This document shows, one piece after another, positions 10,978-21,897 of a stretch of DNA of 64,000 nt. The position numbers and the translations under genes are program-made. The stretch comes from Pollenia angustigena (lineage: Eukaryota > Arthropoda > Insecta > Diptera > Polleniidae). Location: NCBI GenBank assembly GCA_930367215.1, contig OV884059.1, positions 156,176,511-156,240,510 on the forward strand, read 5' to 3'. The notes below the pieces were generated by a model. The model searched no databases, was not told where the DNA came from, and saw only the letters and a program-made list of their open reading frames with translations. Each line of letters begins with the position of its first letter. Positions within the stretch are counted from its first letter, which is position 1.

Positions 10978-12981
10978 ATGGCGTTGAACAATTTTAAATT
11001 ATTTGAACTGTTTAGAAAGTCAACCACACCAAATTTTTTCACGGAAGCTGCTTTAGAAGAACTTGATAGCTTATACGGAAATATTGAGAGAAGCGAAATT
11101 ATAAAAAATAATTTTTATCTGATATATGCAAATATTAAGGCAAAATGGGTGAAATCTAATCGAACCATTCAGAACTTCAACTCCAAATACGAGGACTGGC
11201 TTAATGAAGATACCATCCTGGATATATTGGCAGTAGATAAACCCACCACATCAACCAGAGGAGCAAAAGGAAGGCCAAAAAAAAGTATTGAGGAGTGTTC
11301 AATTTTCACAAGAAAGAGGAAACTTGCCGATGCCACCAATGACTTGACCACGAAGCAATTATCGGAAGCGCTGTCTATTAAATTTACAAAGGATAGTGAA
11401 AGAGTTAGGTCGCACATAACCAAATCTGTTGCTGATGCAAGCCCACTGCGACTAAAAAGGATTAAGGAAAGCATTCCCACGCCCACAAACGCACACATTA
11501 AAAAGTATGGTTCCGAAGAAGCCTTGGCCTTGTTTATGGACTTAGAACTTTCCAAAGAGAAATATGAGAAACTACGGGCATCTTTAACGCGACACGGCGC
11601 TGACGTTTTACCCGGATACAAGCATATTACGCAAGCCAAAATAAATTCACGACCACTGCATACGGAATTTACGGAAGTCTCTGCGAAAGCCAATCTGCAG
11701 GATCTCATGGGCCATACAGCAAAACGGTTGTTGGAGAGTCTTCCTGAAAATGAGGTGAAAATTCTTCCTGAGAAGTTGACATTGATCAGCAAATGGGGCT
11801 GCGATGGATCATCCGGACAAAGCGTTTATAAGCAAAGGATATCTTCCGATGACGCTACAATATCGGACGGAAATATGTTTATGGCATCTGTTGTTCCTTT
11901 GCGGCTTAAATCGGATGTTTCCCTTCACTGGAAAAATCCACGTCCGTCATCAGTGCATTATTGCCGACCAATAATGTTTCAGTTTGCAAGGGAATCGGCA
12001 GAACTCATAAGGACCACGGTGAAGGACATTGAAGAACAAATAAGCAAGATTAAGCCTACAAAGCTGCAAATTGGAGAAGGAAAATATATTGAATGCAATT
12101 ACGAGTTCCATCTGACCATGGTTGACGGAAAAGTCGTAAACGAACTGACAGGAACAACCTCAACAATGTCATGCCCGATTTGCAAAAAGAGTCAGAAGAA
12201 CTTTGGTAATTTAAACGATTCTACAAATGAGGAGAATTACGAATATGGAATGTCACCATTGCACGCAAGGATAAGGTGTATGGAATTCTTGCTAAAACTG
12301 GCGTATACCCTACCACAAGAGGAGGAAAACTTCGATGAAAATACATCAATAAAGGATAAGGAAAAGATCAGAAAGAAGCAAATACAGGATGCTTTTTTTA
12401 AACAAGTTGGACTAAAAGTAGACTGTCCCAAGCACGGATACGGTAACTCAAACGATGGAAACACTTCTAGGAGATTTTTTGAAAATGATGAGGCAGTAAC
12501 TAGAATCACTGGAATTGACAATCAAATCGTGAAAAGATTGGGAACGATCTTGGATGTTTTAAACTGCAAAGAAAATGTCAATTCTACAAAATATGGAGAA
12601 TATGCGTCGAAAACTGCATCTCTTTTAGCAGAAATGTATCCACAGAAGAAGTTGACCCCGACCGTCCATAAAATATTGGCGCATGGCAAAGATATAATTG
12701 AGTACCAGTCTTTGCCAATTGGAGAGCTTTCTGAAGAAGCACAGGAGTCTCTTAACAAATTTTATAAAAAATATAGATTGCAGAACACATTCAAAGCATC
12801 AAGGGTAAGGCAAAATGAGGACCTCTTCAACATGTTGGCAGCATCTTCCGATCCACTTATATCTTCCCTGCGGCATGTGAAGTCACGAATAGAGTTAGAA
12901 AATAATTATAGTTTAGAAATGGTTAGTCTTTTAGATATACCTTCTCTTACGAACTGTGATGAATATTTTACAGAAAATTGA
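10978..12981 (+). CDS. Transib transposase (RAG1 core-like DDE recombinase)
   Basis: Cuts and joins the ends of its own transposon in the nucleus by a RAG1-type DDE mechanism. The frame is open upstream to a TTG at 10930, but the first ATG (10978) is the sensible start, giving 667 residues, the usual Transib length. Numbering from that ATG: AT-hook-like GRPKK at 98-102; first catalytic Asp D276 in GCDGSSG (equivalent to RAG1 D600); second D383 in MVDGK (D708); zinc pair C399/C402 in CPIC (C727/C730); H564 and H569 in TVHKILAH (H937/H942); catalytic E590 in EEAQES (E962). Equivalences are from my knowledge of RAG1. There is no internal stop or frameshift, and codons are less A+T-biased than the surroundings. 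It ends TGA at 12981, with AATAAA at about 12984-12990 as a possible polyadenylation signal. Confidence 0.95.
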   Translation: MALNNFKLFELFRKSTTPNFFTEAALEELDSLYGNIERSEIIKNNFYLIYANIKAKWVKSNRTIQNFNSKYEDWLNEDTILDILAVDKPTTSTRGAKGRPKKSIEECSIFTRKRKLADATNDLTTKQLSEALSIKFTKDSERVRSHITKSVADASPLRLKRIKESIPTPTNAHIKKYGSEEALALFMDLELSKEKYEKLRASLTRHGADVLPGYKHITQAKINSRPLHTEFTEVSAKANLQDLMGHTAKRLLESLPENEVKILPEKLTLISKWGCDGSSGQSVYKQRISSDDATISDGNMFMASVVPLRLKSDVSLHWKNPRPSSVHYCRPIMFQFARESAELIRTTVKDIEEQISKIKPTKLQIGEGKYIECNYEFHLTMVDGKVVNELTGTTSTMSCPICKKSQKNFGNLNDSTNEENYEYGMSPLHARIRCMEFLLKLAYTLPQEEENFDENTSIKDKEKIRKKQIQDAFFKQVGLKVDCPKHGYGNSNDGNTSRRFFENDEAVTRITGIDNQIVKRLGTILDVLNCKENVNSTKYGEYASKTASLLAEMYPQKKLTPTVHKILAHGKDIIEYQSLPIGELSEEAQESLNKFYKKYRLQNTFKASRVRQNEDLFNMLAASSDPLISSLRHVKSRIELENNYSLEMVSLLDIPSLTNCDEYFTEN

Positions 12982-13262
12982 AAAAATAAATTTAAAAAAA
13001 AATAATTTTTTTTTTAATTTGTTGGGTAATAATTTAAAACATAAAAACCTAAAGAAAAAAAATAAAAACAATCTAAAAATGTAAAAATAATTTTTTTTAG
13101 TTACCATAAAATTGATTTTTCTACTAATTTTAACTTTGATAACCCATAATTAGGCCCCTACAGAGCGTAGCACCCTTTCCAAACGCTCATTTCATAGGCT
13201 GAACAGTTATCTATCATATGCTGTTTAAACTGTTCAATTATCTTATTCGGTTCAAAAGATAT

Positions 13263-13300
13263 GATTTTTGCAACGAAAAAACTCAAATGGCGCCACTGTG
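13263..13300 (-). repeat. Transib right TIR, RSS-like (heptamer, 22-bp spacer, nonamer)
   Basis: Read inward from 13300 the heptamer is CACAGTG, identical to the consensus vertebrate RSS heptamer. A 22-bp spacer follows, then GCAAAAATC, the same nonamer as at the left end. The outer 12 bases match the left TIR except for one base. Confidence 0.88.
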
Positions 13301-14358
13301 AGGCGTAACGGGAAAAATTAAATGCATGAGACAATTTTAATAGTAATTCATAGTGTACTTCTCTATCAAACGCTTTTGAGAAATCTATAGAAAGTAAAAC
13401 CCCGTTCTTACGGGTCTAATAGAATCTGTTAGAGACAATGGCAGCGAAGTTTTGTTATAACCTTATCGAATTCCCGACTGTGTCGAATGAATCAACGATC
13501 TCTGATCAAGAAATTCAATCATTTGGTCTTTAAAAATATGCTCAACTACTTAAGAAAGAAGAGAAAGTATTGATATAGGACGCAAGTTATCAAAACAGGA
13601 CGACTGACCTTCCTTCTTGATAGGCACGACTCTGGCAATTTTTTCAATTATGAGGAAAAGTTGATGTTGTTATAATCGTATTAACAAGGTGACGCAAATG
13701 CGAGGAAACAAACGGAAAAATAATGTTTAAAAATATTACTGATAGCATATCATGACCCACAGCAGTTGATTTAATTCTTAGTAATGCAGTGTATAAAGAA
13801 TCGGAATTAATACATTTAAAGGAAAACCCCGACTCAGAAACTCCGCCGGCATTACTGAAAACACTTGGATTCTGATTTTGGCATTCAATAAAATAATTAT
13901 TCAAATCATCTGGCTCAGAAAAAGCCTCATGTGCTCGTGATTCGAGACATCCATTTCTTCTCAAAAAACGCCAAATACTTTCCGTACCGAAATCCTTAAA
14001 AAGTCGTGCACCTCTTTTTAACTTTCGAATAACCATGTTAACTTTATTTCTTTATACACCAAAATTTTCCAGTTACTCGGAGTCCTACTTTGAAGGTAAT
14101 GCCCATAGGCTAAGTCCCTAAGGGAAGTCCAATAACTAATTGCATGACTATCAAGCCAAATTTCCCTAGTAAAACATACTTTCCGTCTCACAACAGGCAC
14201 AATTGAGTGAATTAGATTAATATTGAACATAAGGGCCTCGAGTTGCAAGTTAACATCATAAGTTACATTCATGTGAGTAAAGTCACATTCATGTGCTGCT
14301 GTCTCTAAATCCTCAAGTCTTAAGGCCTTATAATTTGGGTATGAAAAATAACATTGGT
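13301..14358 (-). pseudogene. LINE ORF2 relic, RT N-terminal part (piece 1 of 3)
   Basis: Minus-strand frames read NYKALRLEDLETAAH (about 14340), then SYWTSLRDLAYGHYLQS, then MVIRKLKRGARLFKDFG and LRRNGCLESRAHEAF. RT fingers follow: ALLRIKSTAVGHDMLS, and after a frameshift near 13645, WKIARVVPIKKEGQSS and DNLRPISILSLLS. That is the N-terminal RT order of jockey/I-like LINEs (the P-I-K-K and R-P-I-S-I-L motifs). Frameshifts and stops make it dead. It resumes at 9952 beyond the Transib. Confidence 0.85.
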
Positions 14359-14570
14359 ATCAGGTTATTCATTCGGTTAACCGTTAAAACCGATTAATTA
14401 CTACCCAATTAACTGATCGGTTAATTTTTGTGCTGAGCTTTGCTAGGATGAGTTAGATGATGACATGACAACAGAAGAAACTCTCGATAAACACACAACA
14501 ACAGAATTATCTGAAACAATTAGAAGTGTTAAAAATTTAAAAAAATTAAAGCAGTGCCCATGTTCCGTAA

Positions 14571-14712
14571 CATAGCGTCTTCACCTGACAATTTTTTGTC
14601 ATACCAAACGTCAAAGTCTATATAAAAAAAACTCGAAAATTTTTGTCAGCGTTTTTTTAATGTGAAGTTTGCCGTTTGGTATGACAAAAAATTGTCAGGT
14701 GAAGACGCTATG
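14571..14712. mobile_element. hairpin MITE, CATAGCGTCTTC family, TSD TAA (copy 1)
   Basis: Near-perfect inverted arms of about 48 bp begin CATAGCGTCTTCACCTGACA; a short A+T loop separates them. TAA flanks both sides (14568-14570 and 14713-14715), a TWA-type TSD as in PIF/Harbinger MITEs. The second copy, at 26889-27031, has its central part inverted. The whole transcript would fold into one long hairpin. Confidence 0.9.
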
Positions 14713-14715
14713 TAA

Positions 14716-15581
14716 ATCTCGCGTCGATAAACTTTTCGATTGAAATGTGTGAAAAGAAACAAAAATGCCATATATTGAAACAAGCAGCTGTTTTTCTCAC
14801 CAAACTGTGTCTGTAACTTTTTTTGGCGAGTACTAGCTGTCACGTAAGGAAATTATTCGCCAATTTAAAGAAAAAGTGTTTCTGTAACATTTTTGTGAGA
14901 AAAGTTCCCGCTTTGAACTGTCAAATAAACTCACAAATAAAAATGGGGCGAAAAATTTTTAACAACAAAAAACAATTAAAAGTGAAAAATACAACGAATA
15001 ATAATAATAATATTTTGTTCTTGGCACATTTTTTATTGTTTAATTATTTTGCTTTTAACATTTTTATAAAATATACGAATGTTTTCAAAGCTCGTTTGCA
15101 AACAACAAACATTAAAGTCGCACTTTATATTATTTGGTATAGCCGAAGGTTTTTTTTCGCCGCCGTCGCTTATGTTAGTAGTTTTATTATCTTTCACTAA
15201 AAATAAAGAAATACATAATCCGCTTAATATTTTTGAAGATATTCCCATTTAAGTGACATTAACTTTTTTTAAAACACAAATAACGTTTATTTTGGAATAT
15301 CTCGAAAACTGTTCTACTTTTGACCGTTCTGATATTGAAAACAATTTTTTAACAATTTCAATCACAGATGTCTTTCGATTTCTCTTTAAGAATTTCAACC
15401 ACAAATGTTTTCGATTTCTCTTTCGGAAATCCGGTGTTTTGGACACTTAATGGTTTTAATTAGTCCAAATTATCCGAATTAAACTGCACTTTTAGTTTTA
15501 TTATACAAATATGTATGTTCATATCGCTCTATTGCTGCAACTTCGTCATAACTCAAAAAATTAAATTTTGGGGTTAGTTTA
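14716..15581. other. gene-free A+T-rich stretch
   Basis: Overlapping short ORFs on both strands (14646-15450) have low-complexity composition and no motif I recognise. I treat them as chance. Confidence 0.45.
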
Positions 15582-15806
15582 CAAAATTTAGGCGGCATGA
15601 AATAACCCCCCAAAAAATACTGAAATAACACTTTTGGGACATTATTTCATTTTGATTATGGTGTTATTTCATTTTTTTAATTGGGGTATTAATTTATATG
15701 AAATTATCCTTCAAAAAATCATTTTTAAATAAAGCCCCAAAATATTTTTTTGGGGACTATTTCATTTTTAAATTTATAATGAAAACGTTTTTGGGCGCAA
15801 GGATTT

Positions 15807-16120
15807 TCTCCACTTTGGTATACAAAACACAGACTTCGCTAAATAAAGCTGTCCTGCATAGACGGCCTTCGGCCGTGCGCAAGCGTTTTCTCCCCTAAGG
15901 TATAACAAAGACCGGCGTCGCTAACTTAAGTTTCTCTGCGTATACTATAGAGGAGAAAATCTTTACGCAGAGAAGCTTAAGTAAGCGATACCGGCGTTTG
16001 TTATACCATAGAGGAGAAAGTCCTTGGGCCCGACCGAAGGTCGGTTATGCAGAAAAGCTTTAGTTAGCGTAGCTGGTGGTTGGTATATCATAGAGGCGGA
16101 AATCCCTGAGCCTGACCGAA
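15807..16120. repeat. array of ~60-80 bp palindromic units inside copy A
   Basis: About four units in alternating orientation share 'ggtata(a)caaa..ccggcgtcgctaa', then 'cttaagtttctctgc', then 'gaggagaaa'. Several contain a compact stem (ggccttcggcc; gaccgaaggtc). G+C content is clearly higher than in the flanks. Confidence 0.7.
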
Positions 16121-16292
16121 GTCTCAACCATTATATCTATCGCTCGATTCTTTAGAGCAAAACTTATTTCATATGAAATAAGCCCCCAAAAATTAGGGAA
16201 TTATTTCATTTCAGTTTGGGGCGTTATTTCATTTATTTCAAAATTGGGGCTTAATTGCATAAGACAGAACCCCACACTTTGGGTGTTATTTA

Positions 16293-16438
16293 AGCCCCTA
16301 TTACGGTTTGCTGTAATTAAGACAACTGGTTGTGATCAGTTGTAATTTTTGTTATGTTTTTGTTCACCGCAATATAGCAAAGTTGTAAACCATAATACAA
16401 AAATTAAGAAATATCAACTCAACTTCGTAATAGGGGCC
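16293..16438. mobile_element. hairpin MITE, GGCCCCTATTACGG family, TSD TTA (copy 1)
   Basis: The arms start (A/G)GCCCCTATTACGGTTT and are closed by CGTAATAGGGGCC. TTA flanks both sides (16290-16292 and 16439-16441), PIF/Harbinger-like. A second copy is at 35219-35384. It is inserted in the 15591-16473 element. Confidence 0.88.
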
Positions 16439-16482
16439 TTAATTATTTTTTTGGTGGGTTATTTCATGCTGCCTAAAATTTA

Positions 16483-19043
16483 TCTTATATTCTTTCCCCG
16501 GTTGAAGAGAATGTTTTATTTTTTCTATGTGCATACATATTTGTATCTTTTAAATTCTCATTGGTAGAAGTTCTGGTTAGACAACTTTTTTATGGTCGTC
16601 TCGTTTTTGCAAAAACTAAAAAGCTTATTTTCGCATTATTTACATTAGAAGATTTTATACCCATCTTCTATAATAAGGGTACTCTTATTCCCTTTTTTAA
16701 ATCCCAAATGTTCGGATATGTCTATAGATGCATCCACGTTCCGATAATACTGTTTCTAGCATTAAAGCAATTTTTTGCTGTCCATAAAAAATTTAACGCA
16801 TAGCCTAACTCACATCAACAACTGAAGAATTAAACAATAGATCAAATCATTACGGTACGGTTTTTAATAGAAACTTGATACAAAGCTTATTTCGAAATAT
16901 TTATTAGATAAGGAAACAAGGTACATACTTGCTTTAACAATTTTTTCTCGTTGCATTTGTCTATAGATTCTCGTTAGCATTACCAGATTAGGGTTTATGA
17001 TCAGGGTCTGACGAACCTTTTGATAGGAACAATGTCGCTTAACTAAAGTCTTTAAAACTGAAAATGTTTGGAATATACATTAGTTATTGTCCTTAAAGTG
17101 TAATCTTACTATATAATTTAAAATTTGTCTTTGTTTTAATTTTTCTAACCATCATTGTGCTGAGATCAACTTGCTTTAGTTTCCCTTAGAAATTTTTTTA
17201 AAACTGGTAAACTTAGGGAAAAAAATTAATAGTAGAAGGCATTTCGGCAAACATTTTTAAATAATTATGTCTATATGGAAAAATTTGGTAATAGTAACTG
17301 TAAGTACATATGTATGTACCTACTTTAATTATACGTTAACTCCCATTTTTAAAAAAAATTATCTGAAATATTTTTTATAAAAAACATTGAAAAATACTAC
17401 CTATCATAGGTATTCATATATCGATACATATACGTACATACATTATTACATTACATTTTTTTTTACAAAAAATAATATAAACAATCTTTTTCGCTCTTAT
17501 CATAGTAATTTTTTGATCTGTTTTTTATTTAAATTTTTTAATAATGTGACAAAAACAAAAAGTTATTTTTAACCAAAATTAAAAAAAATACATACCTACT
17601 TATACATAAATAAATAAACAAATTTAATACAAAGATACATCAGATCTTTAAAGGGGTTGAGGGATAAATATTAAAAGAAAAAAATAAATAAAATTATACA
17701 CAGCCACACATGCATACCCCTTCACATTTACAGCTGATCAAATATACTCACTTTTGTTCTCTCCCTTGTTGAAAAAGAGTTATACAATAAAAACAAAAGA
17801 AATCAGTGGCCATTTTTAATTTCGTACCAAAATATCTTTTTTAAAAACTAGAAGTAATTACAAATGAGCCGAATTGTAAATTAAAATTATTTTTTAACTA
17901 ATAAAATAAGTTAAATAAACACATTTAATTTTTTTTTATCCTAGTTAGGTATGTAAATTAGTAAATCAAAAATTTGTTTTTAATTCTTTGTTTATGATTC
18001 AATTTCTCTCAAATACTTTTTTGCTTTCATTTCTAACATTCCACTATATTCGTATTTTTGCTTTGTATGTTTGTACCTACTTATGTATGTATGTAATTTA
18101 CTTTAATTAAATGTAGAAAGTATTAATAATCGTATTCATACCTATTAATTTAAACTTTAAATGATTAATGAAAAAATATATATAAAATATTAAGGAAACT
18201 GTCATTAATTTTTTATTTATATTATTTATATTTATCAAATTAAAAACGGTTTTCTTTTTTGCATTAATTTTTTCTTGTTCTCTTTTAAAATTTGGTTTGT
18301 TTACGTTTTTGCCCTTATAGAATTTGTTGTTATTGAAAAAAACTAATACAAGTGCATTAAACAGCTGGTCGTTTCGTTTATTTTTTATTTATCTTTAAGT
18401 TCGCTTTTGTATTTTTCCGAGATGGGAGCTGTTATTTTACAACGGATACAAAAATGTTAAGTCTCGATGAAGGTGTAGGTCAAATAATAAATGTGCGACC
18501 CCGACTATATTACTAAGAAGTATGCCGATTTTACTAGATCTCAATAAACTGAAATTTCTGTTAAGCATGAATACTTCTTCCAAAAATTTATTTGTTATTA
18601 TTTTTGCTTTTTGCTTGTTACTTTTGTTTGTTTACCTTTTGAAACATATTTTTTGTTTAACTTAATTTTACTGCAAATATTTCCACAGTAAAAATTTGTA
18701 AATACTCAGACAAGAACTGTCACTTTTCGCTCTCAATTTGTGTTCTCATTTACTGTATTTTGTGTACGCGAACGCAATTTAGTAAAATGCAGCAAGTTCA
18801 GTGAAAAATAGTAAAAACTTTTGTGTTCTTGAACGCAGCTAATATAGCAATTTAAATCCAACAACATATTTATACAGTTTTTACGAAAAAAATCGTTGAC
18901 TAAATAGAAGTTAATTAATCGATTTTATAACTTTGACCTGTTCTGCCTTTAGTATTTATAAATAACAATATATAATAATGGATAAATTTTGCAGATGTCT
19001 TTTCAAAGTTGTATTTTTTGTTTGAAAATGTTTTTTAAATATA
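16483..19043. other. gene-free A+T-rich stretch
   Basis: Long A and T runs and ACAT/ATGT simple repeats near 17290-17320, 17400-17440 and 18065-18090. No transposon end, RNA gene or conserved coding signal seen; the plus-strand ORFs at 16349-16803 and 17387-17572 have no recognisable motif. It could be unique host intergenic DNA. Confidence 0.5.
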
Positions 19044-19716
19044 CACCCCTATCGTGAATAATTTTTCCCTCGTAATTTTTCCCCTTTTCACATATTTGCG
19101 ATCATGAACAACTCCCATGAAAAATGGTAATTCAAAGGAGAATAATAACGTCAAAAATTGTTCACGGGAAAAAATTCCCCTTATCGTGAAAAACTATTTC
19201 CCTCGTAATTTGTTCACATTTCCCTTAGATTTTCTCACTTTATTTTTGCTAGGGAACAGAACATGTATGTAAGTAGCTCCTCCTATAAATCGAATATTAA
19301 GGGTTAATAAGTTAATTAGACATAAACCGATATATTGCTCAACAAAATGCAAAACAACTGGTCGATTGCCTGCGGATTTGTGATGATTTCAATTGACTTG
19401 GTGGCAGAATTTTGGAAAATATTTTACTACATAAAATTTAAAGTGTGCAAAAAACTAACATCGTAATCAAACTATCCCTCCAATACTAAATATTTTGCTT
19501 TATTATTTAAAATTTTTTTTTTAAATATATACTTGTATAATTTTGAACTAAAATTTCATGGATTTTTAATATTTTTTAATCTTTCTTCTTTTTTTACATT
19601 CACTGGAACTGATAGCGTGAACAATTTTTCACACGAGATTCACGATTGCTTTTTTCCCTTCCAGAGGAATGAAAATTTCATGGGAACAAAAATTCCACTT
19701 GTTATTCACGATAGGG
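19044..19716. mobile_element. MITE, CACCCYTATCG family, copy with decayed right end
   Basis: The left end is CACCCCTATCGTGAATAA and the right end is TTATTCACGATAGGG, lacking the final TG. ATA flanks both sides. The interior has several 'ttttcccctt / aattcccatg' words shared with the element at 53597-54742. No transposase. Confidence 0.7.
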
Positions 19717-21754
19717 ATAGTGTTTACAAAATAATGGGGTAAATTAAGTTTGATTTAAGTTGGATCTGACGAATCATTTGATTTGTGTAATTTTTAAAAA
19801 TTTAATCAATCTAATAAATTGCTAAATTTTTAAGCTTTACAACTTTTGTCCATTGTTTATCAATTTATAAAGCTTATCATAAAAAATGGAATCTGATAAA
19901 AATCTTTGTTTCTTTTGGGCTATTATTTGGCATTTAATAACACACTTCCAACCCTGAAATTTTTGTTGACGTTGGCTGTTTACAGATGATTGCTATTTTC
20001 GTTATATTTTCATTTATTTATTAATTAATACGTTTGTATATTTTCTACTTGTCACAGTGTTTTTTTTTTTGCGTACAGATTTTTTAAAAGTTTATTTCAA
20101 AACTAAAAAATTAATTAATTACTCATTATATTTTTATAATTTAAAATTATTTTATAAAGATTAATTTATAATTTTTGTGTTTAAAAGACTTGGATTTCAC
20201 CTAAATGAATAATAAATTATAAAAGAAAAAAAAAGAACATTAAGAAAGAGAAGTGGCAACTACACCTGCAGTTAAATTTTTATTTTTGGGTAAATACAGG
20301 TACACTTGCATGCATACAATGTAATTTAACAAACAAACACAATTAAAACAATTAGATACTGCATTAGTATTTTGTATATATTCTGTACATTCCTTATTTA
20401 ATTTGGTGAATATTTGTTAAAACAAATAAATTTATCAACATTTAAATACCTAAATCAAGTTTAACTCTGTTCTTAAACATTTTTTTAATGGACAAATATT
20501 TTCATTTATAATTGTTTGTTATTGTTGTTATTTTTTTTTTTGTTATCTCTACATTAATACAAATATACAAGCAAACATAAATTATAAAATTAATAAAATA
20601 TAATTTTAGGTATACATACTGCTTAAAAACCAAAAAATTAAAAAAATTAAAGTTAAACATATTCTTTGACTGTCATTTAATAAAAATAAATTAAAAGTAC
20701 CTAGTGAGTATTAGTAATTTATTGACATATTCATATGTAAAACACTTTTTAAATAGCATCTACTTGTTTATAATTAATAACATACATACATACATATTAT
20801 ATACATATTATATTTTTAGTGTTGTTACCGATCCATTTCGTAATATAACGCCATTTTTAAGATGTTAATAACCACACATACATATGTACATATATGAAAT
20901 CAAATTTTGCTAATTTAATAGTATGTTGTTGGTATATTCCCTTATATGTATTTGATAGATGGATATAAAATGCCTGCAATGCCACCGCGCCTAATAGCTA
21001 CAATGAAAATAATCTATGCTTCATTTTACGAAAGAAACTTTCGTAGCTACTTTTTCCGTAAAATATTCATAAGTTTTGTTTACAAAAAGAAAAAAGTTTT
21101 TTCTAGCCTTTTGAAATTCAATGAAACTTTGTAGCCTAGTGTTTCGTTAATACTAAGAAATTTTTTATGTTCTACAAAAAGAAGTATGTAAAGCAAAACG
21201 TTTACTCTAGCCTTTTGAAATTCAACGAAACTAACAAATTTCTTTGTAGTCTAGTTTTTTAAAAAGCTTTTTATGTTTTACGAAAAAAAAAATCCGAAAG
21301 TTTTTGTTTTAAAAAAATATTATTTTCTTGAAACGCACATATGTATGACTCTAAATTAATGATATTTACTATTCTAAATACTTAATAACACTGTGCTAGT
21401 CGCAAATTTTATTTGCAAATGGTGATTACCAATTTAAAAAAAAATTTTTTTCTTAACTCTATTGAATATTTTTCTTAACATAACTTATTTGTAAAAAATT
21501 TTTTCTTAAAAATTTTCTTGTATATATTGAATAATTTTAAGTCAAAACAACAAAAATGGATCACAAATTTGGACAAATTTTCTTAAAAAAGAGGAATGTC
21601 GCATCTTGAAGGGGGTTCGAGTTTGTCCACAATTTCCAAATGTCACTGAGAATCGGTACTAATAAATTTGGAAAAATTTTCCATGCCGTTCTTTATATGT
21701 CACGCCCACTTCTTCATACCGCCCATTCCGTTGTGGATTGATAACCGAGATATT
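19717..21754. other. gene-free A+T-rich stretch with a short direct repeat
   Basis: Simple ACAT repeats near 20780-20800. A ~33-bp direct repeat, 'ctagccttttgaaattcaa(t/c)g' with flanks, occurs near 21102 and 21206. No gene or transposon end identified. Confidence 0.5.
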
Positions 21755-21894
21755 CACCCTTATCGTGGTTGGCGAATTTAAAATATGCCTACGACTGTTT
21801 GGTAATAGATTAAAGAGAACGTGTACTTATTTCCTTTAATCTATTACCAAACAGTCGCAGGCGTATTTTAATTTCGCCAACCACGATAAGGGTG
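21755..21894. mobile_element. perfect hairpin MITE, CACCCTTATCG ends, TSD ATT
   Basis: Two ~60-bp arms are nearly perfect inverses (CACCCTTATCGTGGTTGGCG ... ) and are separated by a ~20-bp loop. ATT flanks both sides (21752-21754 and 21895-21897). It shares its terminal CACCCYTATCG with the elements at 19044 and 53597. Confidence 0.88.
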
Positions 21895-21897
21895 ATT

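Larger units (their letters stand above)
9953..13300 (+). mobile_element. complete Transib (RAG1-like) transposon, TSD AGGCG
   Basis: The left end is CACAGTAGCGCC and the right end, inverted, is CACAGTGGCGCC. Both are flanked by the perfect 5-bp direct repeat AGGCG (9948-9952 and 13301-13305); a 5-bp GC-rich TSD is the Transib signature. One intact transposase ORF fills 10978-12981. The 5' region (9992-10977) is non-coding and holds a 149-bp tandem duplication; the 3' region is A+T-rich. It is inserted in a dead minus-strand LINE whose reading resumes on each side. Intact ends, TSD and ORF suggest a recent and possibly autonomous copy; activity is inference. Confidence 0.96.
15591..16473. mobile_element. 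TIR element, GGCGGCATGAAATAACCCCC family, copy A
   Basis: The ends are GGCGGCATGAAATAACCCCC at the left and its inverse, with one change, at the right. The flanks are caaaattta (15582-15590) and taaaattta (16474-16482), an 8-9 bp TSD with at most one mismatch. Subterminal zones iterate ATTTCATTTTGGGG-like words on both strands. The interior has a palindromic repeat array (15807-16120) and a nested MITE (16293-16438). The 9-bp TSD suggests a Mutator-like origin; no transposase is present. Confidence 0.85.

Noticed and set aside
11169..11792. 207-codon minus-strand ORF inside the Transib transposase
   Set aside because: Lies wholly antisense to the intact transposase with no domain of its own; a shadow ORF.
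14646..15450. Overlapping ORFs on both strands as small genes
   Set aside because: Low-complexity, Lys/Asn/Phe-rich translations from A+T-rich DNA with no motif and overlapping antisense frames.
16483..19043. Host gene promoter or exons
   Set aside because: Considered because no transposon was found here, but no coding frame, splice-consistent series or conserved motif could be supported by eye.
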